Origin: Vallitalea okinawensis
GTDB taxonomy: Bacteria > Bacillota > Clostridia > Lachnospirales > PQDH01
Direction of reading: 5' to 3'
DNA: 64,000 nt
NCBI RefSeq assembly: GCF_002964605.1
Contig: NZ_PQDH01000002.1
Location: 310,001 to 374,000 of the forward strand
Position 1 is the first letter of the stretch. Each line of letters begins with the position of its first letter. The position numbers were made by a program, and so were the translations under genes. This document shows, piece after piece, positions 1-8,951 of the stretch. A model generated the notes under the pieces. It did not search any database and was not told the origin of the DNA. It worked only from the letters and a program-made list of their open reading frames with translations.

Positions 1-1206
1 CTCCAATGGAGTACATGTTACTGATGGTGTACCATTATAATTTCCTAATAATGCTACCCTATCATCTGCATTAGGTCCAATAATAGCTATTGTGTTTAAT
101 TTATCTTTTTTTAATGGAAGAAGATTTTTTTCATTTTTTAGTAGTACCATTCCTCTTCTTGCAATATTTTTAGCCAACTCGTGGTGTGCTTCGCAATCAT
201 TCAATTCATAAGGTATAGATGTATAAGGGTTCTGCTCTTCTGGATCGAATTGTCCCAACCTAAAACGTGTTGCGAAAAGTCTTTTTATAGCCCTATCAAT
301 CGCATGCTCATTAAGTAACCCTTGCTCTATAGCTGAGAGTAAGAAAGCATACGTATTACCACAATTTAAGTCACTTCCTGCATTAACAGCCAATGCAGCG
401 GATTCTTGGGGTGTTTCAGTTATTTTATGATACATATGAAAGTCACATATAGCCCCACAGTCTGATACAACATGACCATCAAATCCCCAATCATCTCGTA
501 AAATATCGTTGAGTAGAGTTGTTGAGCCACAGCATGGCTCACCATTAGTTCTATTATATGCTCCCATGACCGCTTCTACTTCTCCTTCTTTAACACAGGC
601 TTCAAAGGCTGGTAAATAGGTTTCGTATAAATCCTTCTTGGAAACAATTGCATCAAAAGAATGCCTATGCTTCTCAGGTCCACTATGTACTGCGAAATGT
701 TTTGCGCAGGCTGCAACTTTTAGGTATTTTGGATCACTACCTTGCAATCCTTGTATAAATGCTACACCTAGCTTTCCTGTTAGGAACGGATCTTCACCAT
801 AGGTCTCATGGCCACGCCCCCATCTAGGATCTCTAAAAATATTAATATTTGGGGACCAAAAAGTTAATCCCTTATAAATCCCTCTATCTCCCTGCCGTAC
901 ATACTCATGATGTTTTGCTCGAGCTTCATCAGAAATTACAGTTGCAGCTTCCTTTATTAATCGAGCATCAAAGGATGCAGCCATCCCTATAGCTTGTGGA
1001 AAAACTGTTGCAACACCAGCTCTTGCAACACCATGTAGGCACTCATTCCACCAGTTATATGATGGGATTCCTAACCTATTGATTGCAGGTGAATAATGCA
1101 ACATCTGCGATATTTTTTCCTCTAAAGTTAATCGAGTTACTAAATCATTAACACGTTCTTCTAAAGTTAACTCTGTATCTTGAAAAGAGTAATTATATTT
1201 TTCCAT
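1..1206 (-). CDS. Glycoside hydrolase family 3 (beta-xylosidase/beta-glucosidase type), 3' end outside window
   Basis: The reverse-strand reading frame runs from ATG at 1206 to the window edge (402 codons, no stop), so the C-terminal part is missing. The protein has no signal peptide and is probably cytoplasmic. It starts with a GH3 TIM-barrel: YGEDPFLTG, then the substrate-binding KHFAVHSGP segment, then VVSDCGAI, whose Asp249 is the expected catalytic nucleophile. The alpha/beta C-domain begins near residue 345 (RGMVLLKNE). The SDCGAI and CLHGVAR motifs resemble the xylosidase branch of GH3 more than classical beta-glucosidases, but substrate cannot be decided here. GGAGGT lies 10 bases upstream of the ATG. 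The gene is divergent from an AraC regulator, its likely controller. Confidence 0.9.
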   Translation of the reverse strand, partial: MEKYNYSFQDTELTLEERVNDLVTRLTLEEKISQMLHYSPAINRLGIPSYNWWNECLHGVARAGVATVFPQAIGMAASFDARLIKEAATVISDEARAKHHEYVRQGDRGIYKGLTFWSPNINIFRDPRWGRGHETYGEDPFLTGKLGVAFIQGLQGSDPKYLKVAACAKHFAVHSGPEKHRHSFDAIVSKKDLYETYLPAFEACVKEGEVEAVMGAYNRTNGEPCCGSTTLLNDILRDDWGFDGHVVSDCGAICDFHMYHKITETPQESAALAVNAGSDLNCGNTYAFLLSAIEQGLLNEHAIDRAIKRLFATRFRLGQFDPEEQNPYTSIPYELNDCEAHHELAKNIARRGMVLLKNEKNLLPLKKDKLNTIAIIGPNADDRVALLGNYNGTPSVTCTPLE

Positions 1207-1250
1207 AGTGACCTACCTCCATGTCTTTTGAGAACTTCAGTACTATCTTT

Positions 1251-1279
1251 ATTTTATCTATTCCCATAGCTTTGTACAA
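1251..1279 (-). promoter_or_regulatory. Promoter of the GH3 gene
   Basis: On the minus strand TTGTAC (1274-1279) and TAAAAT (1251-1256) are separated by 17 bases, about 45 bases upstream of the start codon. It lies back to back with the AraC gene promoter in a 176-base divergent region, where an AraC protein would be expected to bind. Confidence 0.5.
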
Positions 1280-1312
1280 TTCAATATATTCTGTTTTTAT
1301 TTAGAAATCTTA

Positions 1313-1321
1313 TGGTATAAT
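1313..1321 (+). promoter_or_regulatory. Extended -10 promoter of the AraC regulator
   Basis: TGGTATAAT is an extended -10 element (TGnTATAAT) about 60 bases before the AraC reading frame. The matching -35 region is poor, which is typical of extended -10 promoters and of activator-dependent ones. Confidence 0.45.
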
Positions 1322-1382
1322 TTTAGTTAAATAGCTATATAGATAGGATTATTTTGTGATAATATAAAAATATTACTTAGGG

Positions 1383-2255
1383 GTGGTTAAGATAACTATT
1401 AATGAAGATATGTTTAATCCCAAACTACTGTATTGTTCCTATTTTTCTCAAGGTATGGTCATGCCTATAGGAAAAGAACTTAATAAACGAACAGTTTATG
1501 ATTATGAATTAGAACTCATCACAGAAAGCCTTGGAGGATGGATGTATATTGATAATAGAAGAGTAGACGTACATCAAGGTGACATATTATTTAGACAGCC
1601 TGGTCAAACAACACAAGGTGTAATGCGCTATAACAGTATTTGGACATGCTTTCAGTTTGCTCAATTGGAGTCCTCTTTTACTCCTGATTATTTACATACT
1701 GAGAAAAGAAAAATTACCGAGCGCATTAACCATCCAATTATTAACCAAATTAGAGAAAAAAATATATGTGGGCATTTTGATAAATACTTCAACATCTTTA
1801 TGGAGTTATTTAATCATCATATTAACCCTCAGCAGGGTTCAGAAATATACATAAAGTCTTTACTCCTTCAACTGACCTACAGACTCTCTCTGCAATCAAG
1901 AGAAGATACATTAATGGAACAGCAAAACAGTAATAAAATGTGTGAAGTTGGTGAATACATAAGAAATAATTTAGACAAAGATCTATCTCTACGAACGTTA
2001 AGTGAATACGCCATGTTTAGTCCTACTTATTTTCATCAACAATTTACACAACTTATAGGGTCTACTCCAAACCAATATGTTAAACAACAAAGACTAATAA
2101 AGGCTAAGGAATTACTTATTCATACTCCAAAAACTATTGAAGATATCAGTATTACTTGTGGTTTTAAAAGTAGTGCTTACTTTTGTTTTACTTTTAAGAA
2201 AGAATTAGGTATAACACCGAGTGAATTTAAAAAAGGATATACAAAGATTTATTAA
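1383..2255 (+). CDS. AraC-family transcriptional regulator
   Basis: A 290-residue protein with an N-terminal cupin-like sensor region (about 20-110) and two helix-turn-helix motifs at the C-terminus. The first is LSLRTLSEYAMFSPTYFHQQF; the second contains IEDISITCGFKSSAYFCFTFKK, followed by the usual LGITPSEFKK ending. AraC proteins with a cupin domain bind a sugar and activate a neighbouring catabolic gene; the divergent GH3 gene is the obvious target. The start is uncertain. GTG at 1383 overlaps the AGGGGTGG Shine-Dalgarno-like string, while the in-frame ATG at 1410 is too far from it. A rare start such as ATA at 1392 or ATT at 1398 would have the best spacing. Confidence 0.88.
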   Translation: MVKITINEDMFNPKLLYCSYFSQGMVMPIGKELNKRTVYDYELELITESLGGWMYIDNRRVDVHQGDILFRQPGQTTQGVMRYNSIWTCFQFAQLESSFTPDYLHTEKRKITERINHPIINQIREKNICGHFDKYFNIFMELFNHHINPQQGSEIYIKSLLLQLTYRLSLQSREDTLMEQQNSNKMCEVGEYIRNNLDKDLSLRTLSEYAMFSPTYFHQQFTQLIGSTPNQYVKQQRLIKAKELLIHTPKTIEDISITCGFKSSAYFCFTFKKELGITPSEFKKGYTKIY

Positions 2256-2337
2256 AATCACTTAATTTTAGAGTGTATTTTCATTAATTGCAAATGCTAA
2301 TGATATATTATTATAATCATGAGAAAGGTCAATAGTA

Positions 2338-3858
2338 ATGAATACATTTAAATCACACTCATATTGGATTACGTCTACTGAAGAAACTAGTTATCCCGCA
2401 TTGAAAGAAGATTTAAGAGTAGATGCTTTGGTTATCGGTGGAGGTATTGCTGGTATTACATCTGCAACATTATTAAGTGATGCAGGCCTATCTATCGCTC
2501 TCATTGAAGCAAATAGAATTTGTAGAGGAACTACAGGACATACAACTGCTAAAATAACTTCTCAACATAACCTTATCTATGCAGACTTAATTAAACATTT
2601 GGGGTTTGAAAAAGCAGAACAGTATGCTATAGCTAATCAGCACGCTATTCGAAAGATACGTCAATTGGTTAAACAATACTCTATCGATTGTCAACTTACC
2701 AATAGAAATGCATACGTCTATACAGACGAACTATCTAATGTATGTTCTATAGAAAAAGAGGTAAAAGCTGCTCAGAGTCTTAATCTTCCAGCAGATTATG
2801 TTACTAACTTAAACTTTCCAGTTAAATCACTATCTGGTATTCGTTTTTCTAATCAAGCAGAGTTTCATCCAAGAAAATATATACTAAAACTAGCTTATGA
2901 GCTTACTAAAAAAGCTCCTATTTACGAGAATACGCGTGCGCTTGATATTGATGAAAATACCCCATATACAATCTCAACTACTGGTGGGAAAGTTATCGCT
3001 GACTATGTGATTGTTGCCTCTCACTACCCCTTTTATGATAAAGGTAGTTTCTACTTTGCCAAGATGTATCCAGAGACTTCATATATTGTTGGGACAACAA
3101 TGAAACATGATTTTAATACAGATATGTACATTGGCTTCGATGATCCTACTAGATCTTTACGAAGTTATTCATCTGAATCCGAACATCTGCTTCTTGTTGG
3201 TGGCGAATCTCATAAGACAGGTAAGGGAAAAGACGGTTCTATACATTATAAACATCTTGAAAATTTTATTGAATCTGTATCGCCTCAATCACCTATCCGA
3301 TATCGCTGGCTAGCCCAAGACTATATCACTTTAGATAAGGTACCTTATATTGGTCTTTTGAATAGAAATATGGATCACGTTTATGTTGCCACAGGATTTG
3401 GTAAATGGGGAATGACTAGTGGTACTGTGGCTGCCATGATTATTAAGGACTTAATTCTTAAAGGAAAGAATCCATGGGCATCCGTTTTTTCACCCTCAAG
3501 ACATCTTGATGGCCAAAAAATTAAGCAGATCATTGTAAATGGTACAGATTCTGCGTATGAGTTAATTAAAGGAAAACTTACTGACTATCAATCGACACTA
3601 GAGGCTATTCCTATAGATCAATGTAATATTATTGAGATAAATAGTAATAACATTGGAGTTTATAAAGATAAAAATGGTGAATTATTTGCTGTAGATATAA
3701 CTTGTCAACATCTAAAGTGTGAATTAGTCTGGAATCAAGCTGAAAGAACATGGGACTGCCCCTGTCATGGTTCAAGATACAACTATAGGGGGGAAGTCTT
3801 TGATGGTCCTTCAAACGCTAATCTCGTCAGGATTGACATTGACTCTATTTTTTCATAA
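2338..3858 (+). CDS. FAD-dependent oxidoreductase fused to a Rieske 2Fe-2S domain (YhfW-like)
   Basis: 506 residues. The N-terminal DAO-type FAD domain starts with VIGGGIAGITSATLL and an acidic strand end (ALIEANR). A second dinucleotide-site region, HVYVATGFGKWGMTSG, lies near 345-360. The last 80 residues form a Rieske centre: CQH and CPCHGS supply the two Cys-His ligand pairs, with GEVFDGPSN after them. This is the architecture of Bacillus YhfW, whose substrate is not established. The protein is cytosolic (no signal). Its stop codon overlaps the last 14 bases of the convergent ATC-hydrolase-like gene, so the two transcripts overlap tail to tail. No electron-transfer partner is encoded nearby. 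Confidence 0.88.
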   Translation: MNTFKSHSYWITSTEETSYPALKEDLRVDALVIGGGIAGITSATLLSDAGLSIALIEANRICRGTTGHTTAKITSQHNLIYADLIKHLGFEKAEQYAIANQHAIRKIRQLVKQYSIDCQLTNRNAYVYTDELSNVCSIEKEVKAAQSLNLPADYVTNLNFPVKSLSGIRFSNQAEFHPRKYILKLAYELTKKAPIYENTRALDIDENTPYTISTTGGKVIADYVIVASHYPFYDKGSFYFAKMYPETSYIVGTTMKHDFNTDMYIGFDDPTRSLRSYSSESEHLLLVGGESHKTGKGKDGSIHYKHLENFIESVSPQSPIRYRWLAQDYITLDKVPYIGLLNRNMDHVYVATGFGKWGMTSGTVAAMIIKDLILKGKNPWASVFSPSRHLDGQKIKQIIVNGTDSAYELIKGKLTDYQSTLEAIPIDQCNIIEINSNNIGVYKDKNGELFAVDITCQHLKCELVWNQAERTWDCPCHGSRYNYRGEVFDGPSNANLVRIDIDSIFS

Positions 3859-4570
3859 TTACTTGTGCTTCTTCTATCATTTGTTGAACATTAGATGGGG
3901 TGTAGGTTGGTCGCTTATTGTTATAATTGAGCCTACAGGTATGACAACCTTGTGCAAAGGTATGGTCTGCATTTACCCCCATCTCAAAGCGTTGACTGTA
4001 AATTGGATCACCAAAATTACAGAATACCTTTAAGGCTTCAGCGTCTTCAGCCTGGTAGAATTTGTGTACAGCACATTCGAGAAACTCAAATTCTACTTCC
4101 ACTTCTTTTCCTTCTTTTTTTATGACTTCTATAGTATAAACGAAGTCTTCTGGATATTGTTTTAATTGGGATTTCTCAGCCTGCTTTTTAAAGAATTTTA
4201 TGCCTGCTCCAGTAAAGGGTACTTTGCCTATCAGTGCACCTATCGGTTTGGGAATTTTATTAAATATACTTAAAAATACTGCCCTTGCTATATAAGCTAC
4301 TACTGTTGCATCAAAACCTTTTTGATTCATGGCTTTATAGAAACTGATAATCCAACCGTTAAATTCAATTATAGGAGTCATAACATTGTTTTTCCCACCT
4401 ATATAAGGTAATCTAGGAATAATATTCTTATATTGCTCTTCTGTTTTAATGATAATTTCTGTCACTGTATCCTTATCATAAACTTCTAATAATATACTTT
4501 CAGCCTTTTTTGATAACTTACCATATGATTTTAGAATTTTATTCTCTTTACTCATGTAATACTTATGCAA
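3845..4570 (-). CDS. L-2-amino-thiazoline-4-carboxylic acid hydrolase-like protein
   Basis: 241 residues, resembling the ATC hydrolase-like family (pfam14196). A mostly helical N-terminal half is followed by an alpha/beta half with FEFLECAVHKFYQ and a Cys/His cluster, FAQGCHTCRLNY, near the C-terminus. In Pseudomonas the namesake opens the thiazoline ring on the way to cysteine; most family members are uncharacterised, so the reaction here is unknown. The start is TTG at 4570, because GGAGGTG sits 7 bases upstream of it, whereas the ATG at 4555 is too distant. It is the last gene of a TetR-controlled trio, 39 bases after the SRPBCC-like gene. Confidence 0.75.
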   Translation of the reverse strand: MHKYYMSKENKILKSYGKLSKKAESILLEVYDKDTVTEIIIKTEEQYKNIIPRLPYIGGKNNVMTPIIEFNGWIISFYKAMNQKGFDATVVAYIARAVFLSIFNKIPKPIGALIGKVPFTGAGIKFFKKQAEKSQLKQYPEDFVYTIEVIKKEGKEVEVEFEFLECAVHKFYQAEDAEALKVFCNFGDPIYSQRFEMGVNADHTFAQGCHTCRLNYNNKRPTYTPSNVQQMIEEAQVIMKK

Positions 4571-4609
4571 AATGCCACCTCCAACCTCATATTCCTATGG
4601 ACTACTTAA

Positions 4610-5170
4610 CTAATTTATCTTATGTATAATCTTCAACCAGAGATTATATACTTCTGCTGTCTCAGCCTTTTCTCCAATGTCAAAGCTTATATTTCTAACT
4701 ACCCACCCAAGTAGATTGAAATGTATCTTTAATCCCTGACGATATGACATGCGTGTTCCGTCTTGCTCTGGGCGTATATGAAAATCGATATCGCCAAAAT
4801 TCTGCCCTAAAACTGTTGCCCCTAATCGAAGATATCTTTCTGGTCGAACTTCAAGAACTTCTAGCTTCAACTGTATCTTAAATAGCCCCCACAATATTGC
4901 TCTAGCAATAATTACATTCCCCTTGGTTAATAGAAGGCTATCATCTTGAGATTTATGAATCTCAAGAGGTTGGGTACTGATGGATGATAATTCGGTAAAT
5001 CGCTCTAAGAAAAGTGTGGTTATACTTACCCATGCAGATTGGGGTGTTACATTTTCAAATCGGGTTGCATCAACCCAAGTCATCTCATGATCATAATAGG
5101 ATTTAATATCATTGGTATCTATGAATTTTACTTTTTTAGTATGTTCGAGATTCTTCATTGTAGATTCCAT
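4610..5170 (-). CDS. SRPBCC-like hypothetical protein
   Basis: 186 residues without signal peptide or membrane segment. The strand-rich pattern (RAILWGLFKIQLKLEVLEV, RYLRLGATVLGQNFGDIDFHIRP, TRMSYRQGLKIHFNLLGW) looks like a START/SRPBCC lipid-binding fold, but this is a judgement from pattern and not a recognised family. A purine-rich GAGGGGG lies 9 bases upstream of the ATG. It lies between the TetR gene and the ATC-hydrolase-like gene on the same strand, with short gaps, so all three are probably co-transcribed. Confidence 0.6.
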   Translation of the reverse strand: MESTMKNLEHTKKVKFIDTNDIKSYYDHEMTWVDATRFENVTPQSAWVSITTLFLERFTELSSISTQPLEIHKSQDDSLLLTKGNVIIARAILWGLFKIQLKLEVLEVRPERYLRLGATVLGQNFGDIDFHIRPEQDGTRMSYRQGLKIHFNLLGWVVRNISFDIGEKAETAEVYNLWLKIIHKIN

Positions 5171-5244
5171 AGATAATTCCCCCTCTTATTTTGTTTGTAC
5201 AATATAATGGCTAAATACTATTATGGATAGAACATTTATTATTA

Positions 5245-5838
5245 TTACAGTATATATTCAATCGTCCTATATATGTTATCAGCTAATGTCTTAGTCGTCA
5301 TTTGTTCATCCGTGACATATTCTAAAAAGGCAAAGACTATATTCGAGTAAATGATTCTAAGGATAACATCTATTTCATTTGTACATTTGTGTTCATAGAC
5401 ATGTTCCAAGTACCTTCTTAGATTGGCCAGCACCTTATCATCTGCCATTTTTAAAACATTAAAAATCTGGGTGCTTTCATTTCCTTTATACGTAATTGTT
5501 GCAAAAATGACTTTTAAAAAACACTTATCCACTAAATCTACATTACTTAAATAATATTCCAACCCTCGATGAATTTCTGCCTTCACCTCTTTATGATCTT
5601 TTAAGTTATAATTAAAAGCATAATCTTCCATAACTAAATACTCATCTACAATAGTCACTAAAATTTCTGCTTTGGTATTAAAATAATTAAAAATGGTTCC
5701 CTCTGCTATACCTGCTTCTTTAGCAATTAATGAAGTCTTTGCCTCTTCATAACCTACTTCTTTAAATATTTTCTTAGAAACATCTAAAATCTTTTGCTTA
5801 GTCAATTTCTTTTTTTCTTCTCTTTTACCCATATCCAC
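5245..5838 (-). CDS. TetR-family repressor
   Basis: 197 residues. The N-terminal TetR HTH is clear: KQKILDVSKKIFKEVGYEEA, then TSLIAKEAGIAEGTIFNYFN. The rest is a helical ligand-binding domain. It heads the trio TetR, SRPBCC-like, ATC-hydrolase-like. Two near-identical inverted repeats flank its own promoter, the arrangement expected for autorepression, with the two downstream genes derepressed along with it. The ligand cannot be predicted; a SRPBCC partner suggests something hydrophobic. Confidence 0.92.
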   Translation of the reverse strand: MDMGKREEKKKLTKQKILDVSKKIFKEVGYEEAKTSLIAKEAGIAEGTIFNYFNTKAEILVTIVDEYLVMEDYAFNYNLKDHKEVKAEIHRGLEYYLSNVDLVDKCFLKVIFATITYKGNESTQIFNVLKMADDKVLANLRRYLEHVYEHKCTNEIDVILRIIYSNIVFAFLEYVTDEQMTTKTLADNIYRTIEYIL

Positions 5839-5847
5839 TCTCCTTTA

Positions 5848-5861
5848 ATGAGTCTACTCAT
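5848..5861. promoter_or_regulatory. TetR operator O1 at the transcription start
   Basis: ATGAGTCTACTCAT is an inverted repeat with perfect 6-base arms. It begins 4 bases downstream of the -10 element of the TetR promoter and would cover the transcription start. Confidence 0.6.
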
Positions 5862-5865
5862 TTTT

Positions 5866-5894
5866 ATAATACACCCCGTTCAACTATTTGTCAA
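5866..5894 (-). promoter_or_regulatory. Promoter of the TetR operon
   Basis: On the minus strand TTGACA (5889-5894) and TATTAT (5866-5871) are separated by exactly 17 bases, a near-consensus sigma-A promoter flanked on both sides by TGAGT...ACTCA operators. Confidence 0.75.
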
Positions 5895-5900
5895 ACAAAA

Positions 5901-5914
5901 ATGAGCCGACTCAT
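5901..5914. promoter_or_regulatory. TetR operator O2 upstream of -35
   Basis: ATGAGCCGACTCAT repeats operator O1 with two changes (outer arms ATGAG/CTCAT intact). Its centre is 53 bases from that of O1, roughly five helical turns, so both could be occupied on one DNA face. Confidence 0.55.
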
Positions 5915-5930
5915 TTATTTCTGCAAACTT

Positions 5931-5963
5931 AAAGGATGATTCTTTATTAGCGAATCATCCTTT
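5931..5963 (-). terminator. Stem-loop downstream of the metallopeptidase gene
   Basis: AAAGGATGATTC and GAATCATCCTTT form a perfect 12-base stem with a 9-base loop, 20 bases after the stop of the lipoprotein gene. There is no long T tract on the minus strand, so termination may be incomplete. Confidence 0.6.
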
Positions 5964-5982
5964 AAGTCCTTTTCATCATTTA

Positions 5983-7095
5983 CTAATTTGCTAAACTCGT
6001 CCTAATCTCGTCTCTTACTTTTATAAGTTCTTCGTATTCATAGAAAAACAATACTTTCTTATCAGCAATGGTTTTCCCTGCCGGCTTATCTTTTAATACG
6101 AAATGAATAAAACTTTCAGCTATATCTTCTACTGGGTCCGATGAAGCATAATCTGAAACAAATTGATCTTGATATTTCTCATAGAATTTCATTGCTTCTT
6201 CTTCAGCTTGCTCAGGGTCCTCTTCACCAAGATCTTGGATCTTCATATATTCATCATTAATTTTTGACCAAAATTGCTGATAAAATTGATTAAGATAAGA
6301 CTTTGTTTTTGTAGTTCCTTCTTGTATCGTATAATTTTTGCTCGTTTCATCTACCAATTCCTCTACCTGTTCGCCGTTCAATGTTATGATATGGCCTAAT
6401 TCATGAATAAGTGTATGTGTTAATTCATCATCGCTCACGTAGCCATTTGCATCAAAACTATCTGCTAAATCAAGTGATAGAAGAAATGTTTGTTTTGAGT
6501 CATCCATTGGTGCAGTTGCTCCCATGGTACCATTATAACCATCAGATGCAATCTCAAAACTCCTAATCATATCTTCATATTTCTGAGGGTAGATCTTTGT
6601 TACCTTATTCCATAAGAGTTTATGTATATTAAATTCATCTTTTTCTACTTCGATATCAATTTGTCCATTCACAACGTCATATTCTTTAATTATATTCTCT
6701 GAACCTTGCTCATCGAAAGTAATATCCAATTCAGCTAGAATACCATCGATTTCTTCGTATAACTCTGTTCCTTTATCAAAATCTTCTTTTTTATCTGCTT
6801 CTATCATTTGGTCGCAGAGTTGGATAAGCTTGTCATATGTGTCTTTTGGTATAGCATCCCTATTTTCTTCTATCATAGCTTTTAATTCCAGATCATATTC
6901 TAGATAATCATCAAAACTCATATCGTCATCAAAATCTTCATTCTCATAGGTTCCAGCAGCTAGTTGAACCCTATTCTGCTCGTCATTATGACTAAATCTA
7001 CTTTCAGACTCCAAATTTTCTTGATTTCCTGAACATGCAGTAAATACTAAAATGATGGCTAATACTATACCTGTCATTATTCTCTTATTCAACAT
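5983..7095 (-). CDS. Lipoprotein zinc metallopeptidase
   Basis: 370 residues. A lipoprotein signal ends at FTACSG (Cys20-21 region), so the protein is exported and lipid-anchored. An acidic linker follows. The catalytic part has HELGH (zinc-binding HExxH) in LTHTLIHELGHIITL, and VEDIAESFIHF about 80 residues later, which could supply the glutamate third ligand of a gluzincin-type site. The arrangement fits a small family of secreted clostridial metallopeptidases of unknown substrate. It is transcribed alone, with a stem-loop just after it. Confidence 0.8.
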   Translation of the reverse strand: MLNKRIMTGIVLAIILVFTACSGNQENLESESRFSHNDEQNRVQLAAGTYENEDFDDDMSFDDYLEYDLELKAMIEENRDAIPKDTYDKLIQLCDQMIEADKKEDFDKGTELYEEIDGILAELDITFDEQGSENIIKEYDVVNGQIDIEVEKDEFNIHKLLWNKVTKIYPQKYEDMIRSFEIASDGYNGTMGATAPMDDSKQTFLLSLDLADSFDANGYVSDDELTHTLIHELGHIITLNGEQVEELVDETSKNYTIQEGTTKTKSYLNQFYQQFWSKINDEYMKIQDLGEEDPEQAEEEAMKFYEKYQDQFVSDYASSDPVEDIAESFIHFVLKDKPAGKTIADKKVLFFYEYEELIKVRDEIRTSLAN

Positions 7096-7194
7096 TTTAA
7101 ATCCCCTTTCGATTACTGTTAGCTCTTAACATGGATAATAATAACATATCCATGTGTATTCTTTGTGTCTTCTATATGGTTTTCTCAAGAAATA

Positions 7195-7216
7195 AACCTA
7201 GGCATTAACCTAGGTT
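7195..7216 (-). terminator. Terminator of the amidohydrolase gene
   Basis: AACCTAGG and CCTAGGTT form an 8-base stem with a 6-base loop, overlapping the region just after the amidohydrolase stop. On the minus strand it is followed by TTATTTCTTG, a weak T-rich tail. Confidence 0.6.
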
Positions 7217-7222
7217 CAATAT

Positions 7223-8848
7223 TTAATAGTCTCTCATATATTTAATTTCACCATTGACAATAGTCATATCCACTAAGACATCTTTTAATAAATCATTAGA
7301 TAAATTCATAATATCCCTGTCAAGTACGACTAGGTCTGCTAATAACCCTTCTTCAATGGAGCCTTTAAGATGTTCTTCAAATGAAGCATAAGCGCTTTCT
7401 TTAGTATAATTGTGCAATGCCTCCATTAAAGTTACTTTCTGATCAGGTAGCCAACCTCCTTTTGGAACACCATGTAGATCTTCTCTAGTAACCGCACAAA
7501 AAATACTTTTCATCACGTTAAAAGGCTCTACTGGGCAATCGGAACCATAGGGTGTATGAATACCTAAGTCCATCATGGTCTTAAAATTATAGCTTACCTT
7601 AGCTCTATCCTTTCCAATTCTTTTTTCAACAATAGGGATATCAGAATCCAAAAAAATAGGCTGTATATAAGCTATAATATTACTCTTTATTAAGCGACTT
7701 GTAAGATCTTCTCTTGTTATCTGACAATGAACAATACCATGTCGATGATTATTTCTTGGCTGCAGTTGAAGTGCTTTCTCATAACTTTTAATAGCTCTAT
7801 CAAGGATTTCATCTCCGATACAATGAATAGCTATCTGCATTCCATTATCATGCGCATAAGTTACTATAGCGTCCAACTCTTCTTGGGTAAATACCCCTAT
7901 ACCACATGTTGATGGATCATCCTCATAAGGTTGTGATAATAGTGCTGTTCTTGCTCCAAGAGACCCATCTGCTAGCAATTTTAATGGTCCTATTTTAAAA
8001 TATTCATCTCCATAACCTGTATAATAGCCTTTATCTAAAAACTGCTTTAAATCATTGAGTTCCTGCAACAGACATTGTTGATAAATTCGTATAGGCAGAT
8101 TTCCTTCCTCTTTTAACTCCTCGTAAGCTTGAATTATTTTATCATAATCACTGTCAGAGAAGGTTTGGAAATCATCTGTTTGTATAGAAGTAATACCGTC
8201 TTTGAGAGCTAATCTACAAACTTCATAGATCATACTTTTTATCTCATCTAGACCTGGTGATTCAATAAAATCATAAATGAGTCCTATAGCATGTTCTCTA
8301 AATACTCCTGTAGGCTCCCCCTTATGATCAACATCAATTTGACCACCTTCTGGCTGAGGTGTATCACTGTTGATGCCTGCTATTTCAAGTGCTTTTGAAT
8401 TTACTACCATGACATGTCCACATGCTCTTGTCATGATAATTGGGTGTTCTGTACTAATTTGATCAAGGTCATATTTGTTTAGAAAGCGTTTTTCAACGAA
8501 ATTCTCTTGTTTCCATCCTCTTCCTTTTATCCAACCTGAATGATTTGGATGATTCTTTAAAAAAACTCTACTAAGGCTGATAACTTCTTCAATAGATTGA
8601 CAATCACTAAGTGGTATCATCCTTCTAACATTGGCAAAATTGATTAAGTGCATATGGCTATCATTAAATCCTGGAACTAACGACTTGCCTAGAAGGTCCA
8701 TTACTTTTGTATCTGTATTTCTATGTTGCAATACTTCTTCATTGGATCCGACAATAGCTATCTTTGATCCTCTAATTCCAACTGCTTCAGCATAGGGTTG
8801 CTCATCATTAAGGGTTACTGCCTTCGCATTATACAAGATTAAATCCAC
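7223..8848 (-). CDS. YtcJ-type metal-dependent amidohydrolase
   Basis: 541 residues from the chosen start. Amidohydrolase_3 family: metal-binding GFNDSHMHL near the N-terminus, AIHCIGDEILD and HGIVHCQI in the barrel, then GSDCPVEPFN and a C-terminal composite-sandwich return (LLADLVVLDRDIM). Members hydrolyse amides or cyclic amides in the cytosol; the substrate of YtcJ-like proteins is mostly unknown. The start is GTG at 8848, because GGAGG lies 5 bases upstream. A longer frame to 8965 is rejected: it would place a good promoter and the neighbouring terminator inside the coding region. Confidence 0.85.
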   Translation of the reverse strand: MDLILYNAKAVTLNDEQPYAEAVGIRGSKIAIVGSNEEVLQHRNTDTKVMDLLGKSLVPGFNDSHMHLINFANVRRMIPLSDCQSIEEVISLSRVFLKNHPNHSGWIKGRGWKQENFVEKRFLNKYDLDQISTEHPIIMTRACGHVMVVNSKALEIAGINSDTPQPEGGQIDVDHKGEPTGVFREHAIGLIYDFIESPGLDEIKSMIYEVCRLALKDGITSIQTDDFQTFSDSDYDKIIQAYEELKEEGNLPIRIYQQCLLQELNDLKQFLDKGYYTGYGDEYFKIGPLKLLADGSLGARTALLSQPYEDDPSTCGIGVFTQEELDAIVTYAHDNGMQIAIHCIGDEILDRAIKSYEKALQLQPRNNHRHGIVHCQITREDLTSRLIKSNIIAYIQPIFLDSDIPIVEKRIGKDRAKVSYNFKTMMDLGIHTPYGSDCPVEPFNVMKSIFCAVTREDLHGVPKGGWLPDQKVTLMEALHNYTKESAYASFEEHLKGSIEEGLLADLVVLDRDIMNLSNDLLKDVLVDMTIVNGEIKYMRDY

Positions 8849-8884
8849 AGACTCTCCTCCTATGTATTTAAAATATCTTTCTAT

Positions 8885-8914
8885 ATTATAGCATACCCAT
8901 TTCTTCTCTATCAA
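8885..8914 (-). promoter_or_regulatory. Promoter of the amidohydrolase gene
   Basis: On the minus strand TTGATA (8909-8914) and TATAAT (8885-8890) are separated by 18 bases, about 37 bases before the GTG start. Confidence 0.6.
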
Positions 8915-8951
8915 TGAACCCCTCAATCTATCTTTAATTGCTGAATGCAAC

